From assembly GCA_964644705.1 (NCBI GenBank), contig CAZXYF010000158.1:1-7262 (forward strand): a stretch of 7,262 bases of DNA. The letters are read 5' to 3'. This DNA is from CAZXYF01 sp964644705. GTDB lineage: Bacteria > Planctomycetota > Brocadiia > SM23-32. A program made the translations under genes and the position numbers. The notes below the pieces were generated by a model. The model made no database searches and was not told the DNA's origin. It saw only the letters and a list, made by a program, of their open reading frames with translations. This document shows, piece by piece, positions 6,166 through 7,262 of the stretch; position 1 is the first letter of the stretch, and each line of letters opens with the position of its first letter.

Positions 6166-7206
6166 ATGACAATCCACGAGCGATTGAAAGCCTTTTGGGC
6201 CGGAGAAAAGCCGGACCGCATCCCGTTCACGATCTATTCTCATTTATGGAAGAATTGCCAGGATGATCCCGCCTGGGATCGGCTCTATGAAGCAGGTTTA
6301 GGAGTGACTCATCACTACTGTCCGTATGATGAGGAAGTTGACCCGGACATTTCATTTCACCGGGAGATATCGGAGGATCAGTCGCGCAAAAAAGCCATCT
6401 GGTCGACGCCGGTGGGGGACGTGTGCCGGGAATCTGAGGACGGATGGTGCAGCAAACATTTCATCGAATCGGCCGCCGATTACGAGGTCATGACCTACAT
6501 CGTCCGCAATACTTCACTGACCCCGTGCTACGAGGAAATGGAGGAAAACATAGAAAAAATCAAGCCTTACGGGGTGCCTCTTATATTGATTGGTCGCACT
6601 CCGCTGCAGACGATTCTGGTGGATTACGTGGGACTGGAAAATTTTGCGTATCACCTCATGGATTACGAGGACGAGATACGGGAGCTATACGACGCGTTAT
6701 ATGATCAGTTTCGCCGGAGGGTGGAGATTGCCGCTGATGCTCCCGGGCGTTTCGTGGCAAACCTGGAAAATTTTACGGCCGAATCGCTGGGACCGAAACG
6801 ATACGAGAAGTTCCTGCTGCCGGTTTACGAGGAATGTTTCCCCCTTCTGCATGAGGCGGGGAAAGTGGTGGGTTGTCATTATGATGGGCGGACGCGGTGC
6901 TGCAAAGATGCCATTCGCCAATCGCCCATAGACACCATCGAGTCGCTGACGGAACCCCACGAAGGGGACATGACGCTGCCGGAGGCGCGGGACGCGTGGC
7001 CCGAGAAACTGTTCTGGTGCAACATCCGGGTGGGGGATTATCAGTTGCCTCCGGATGAGCTCAAAGACAGGGTGGTTTCAATGGTGGAGGAGGGCAGCGT
7101 CGATGGTCGGCAATTCGCACTGGAAGTCTCGGAGGATCTGCCCGGAAACTGGCGGGAATCTCTGCCCGTAGTACTGGAAGCTCTAAACGGGATGGCGGGC
7201 AAATGA
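6166..7206 (+). CDS. Uroporphyrinogen decarboxylase-superfamily protein (putative methyltransferase-like), not HemE
   Basis: This predicted soluble TIM-barrel protein of 346 residues belongs to the URO-D/MtaA/CmuA-type superfamily. The opening MTIHERLKAFWAGEKPDRIPF is the usual N-terminal form of these paralogues. GRTPLQTILVDYVGLENF (143-160), YEECFPLLHEAGKVVGCHYDG (221-241) and the end RQFALEVSEDLPGNWRESLP (315-334) follow the family pattern. It lacks the RQAGRY arginine motif of true HemE, so haem synthesis is unlikely. The barrel region around Cys237, His238, Cys245, Cys246 and Cys285 could bind zinc, as in corrinoid-protein methyltransferases of this superfamily, but the classical HxC spacing is not seen. 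No corrinoid protein gene is adjacent. There is no signal peptide or membrane segment. It is transcribed divergently from the bio operon across a 347-bp gap. The substrate is unknown. Confidence 0.8.
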   Translation: MTIHERLKAFWAGEKPDRIPFTIYSHLWKNCQDDPAWDRLYEAGLGVTHHYCPYDEEVDPDISFHREISEDQSRKKAIWSTPVGDVCRESEDGWCSKHFIESAADYEVMTYIVRNTSLTPCYEEMEENIEKIKPYGVPLILIGRTPLQTILVDYVGLENFAYHLMDYEDEIRELYDALYDQFRRRVEIAADAPGRFVANLENFTAESLGPKRYEKFLLPVYEECFPLLHEAGKVVGCHYDGRTRCCKDAIRQSPIDTIESLTEPHEGDMTLPEARDAWPEKLFWCNIRVGDYQLPPDELKDRVVSMVEEGSVDGRQFALEVSEDLPGNWRESLPVVLEALNGMAGK

Positions 7207-7230
7207 TTGATGGCTGCCGGGCCGTCGGTG

Positions 7231-7262
7231 CGCAAATATTCAGTGAACCGCATTATTCCAGA
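7231..7262 (+). repeat. Dispersed repeat, copy 2 (cut by window end)
   Basis: This copy matches the reverse complement of 25-56 at 27 of 32 positions with transitions only, and it runs to the last base of the window, so its true length is unknown. It contains AATATTCAGTGAACCGC and the invariant TTATTCCAGA. GCCGTC at 7221-7226 also recurs at the same distance in the other copy. It begins 24 bases after the stop of the URO-D-family gene. No coding content is visible in 7207-7262. Confidence 0.7.

Overview
This window is dominated by a complete, compact biotin-synthesis operon on the minus strand (bioB-bioF-bioH-bioC-bioD-bioA, about 5818 down to 138). One divergently transcribed gene on the plus strand (6166-7206) encodes a uroporphyrinogen-decarboxylase-superfamily protein of unknown substrate. 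All seven genes look intact, with no frameshifts or transposase genes. Base composition is mid-50s % G+C by eye and even across the window, so nothing marks any gene as recently acquired. The bioBFHCDA layout and the protein styles suggest a bacterium with a Gram-negative-type biotin pathway. The biotin synthase has an anaerobe-like ligand pattern. An uncultured anaerobic lineage (for example PVC-like, Omnitrophota-like or similar) would fit, but the phylum cannot be fixed from this window alone.

How the genes work together: BioC methylates a malonyl thioester so that fatty-acid synthesis can extend it to a pimeloyl-ACP methyl ester. BioH, an alpha/beta hydrolase, removes the methyl group. 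BioF condenses pimeloyl-ACP with alanine to 7-keto-8-aminopelargonate (KAPA). BioA transaminates KAPA to diaminopelargonate (DAPA). BioD closes the ureido ring to dethiobiotin, and BioB inserts sulfur to give biotin. Five of the six genes are joined by overlapping ends (bioF/bioH 11 bp, bioH/bioC 20 or 8 bp, bioC/bioD 4 bp, bioD/bioA 8 bp). Only bioB-bioF has a gap (54 bp). This points to one transcript with translational coupling.

Region by region: 1-137 lies downstream of bioA and is non-coding; it carries a dispersed-repeat copy (25-56) and no clear terminator. 138-5818 is the bio operon. 5819-6165 is a 347-bp divergent intergenic region. It holds a good sigma70-type promoter for the bio operon (TTGTCA-17-TATAGT, minus strand), a 25-bp near-perfect palindrome next to its -35 box, a weaker plus-strand promoter candidate (TTGTCT-17-TATTAT), a possible 11-codon leader ORF ahead of bioB, and a potentially folded leader for the plus-strand gene. 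6166-7206 is the URO-D-family gene. 7207-7262 is non-coding and carries a second copy of the repeat, in inverted orientation relative to 25-56 and cut off by the window edge.

The observations most worth a second look are: (i) the 32-bp inverted repeat at the two extremities of the window, whose core recurs as the palindrome between the divergent promoters; (ii) the palindrome itself, with no recognisable BirA-type operator; and (iii) a biotin synthase in which the position of an E. coli [2Fe-2S]-ligand cysteine is glycine while an extra adjacent Cys appears elsewhere, suggesting a non-canonical auxiliary cluster.
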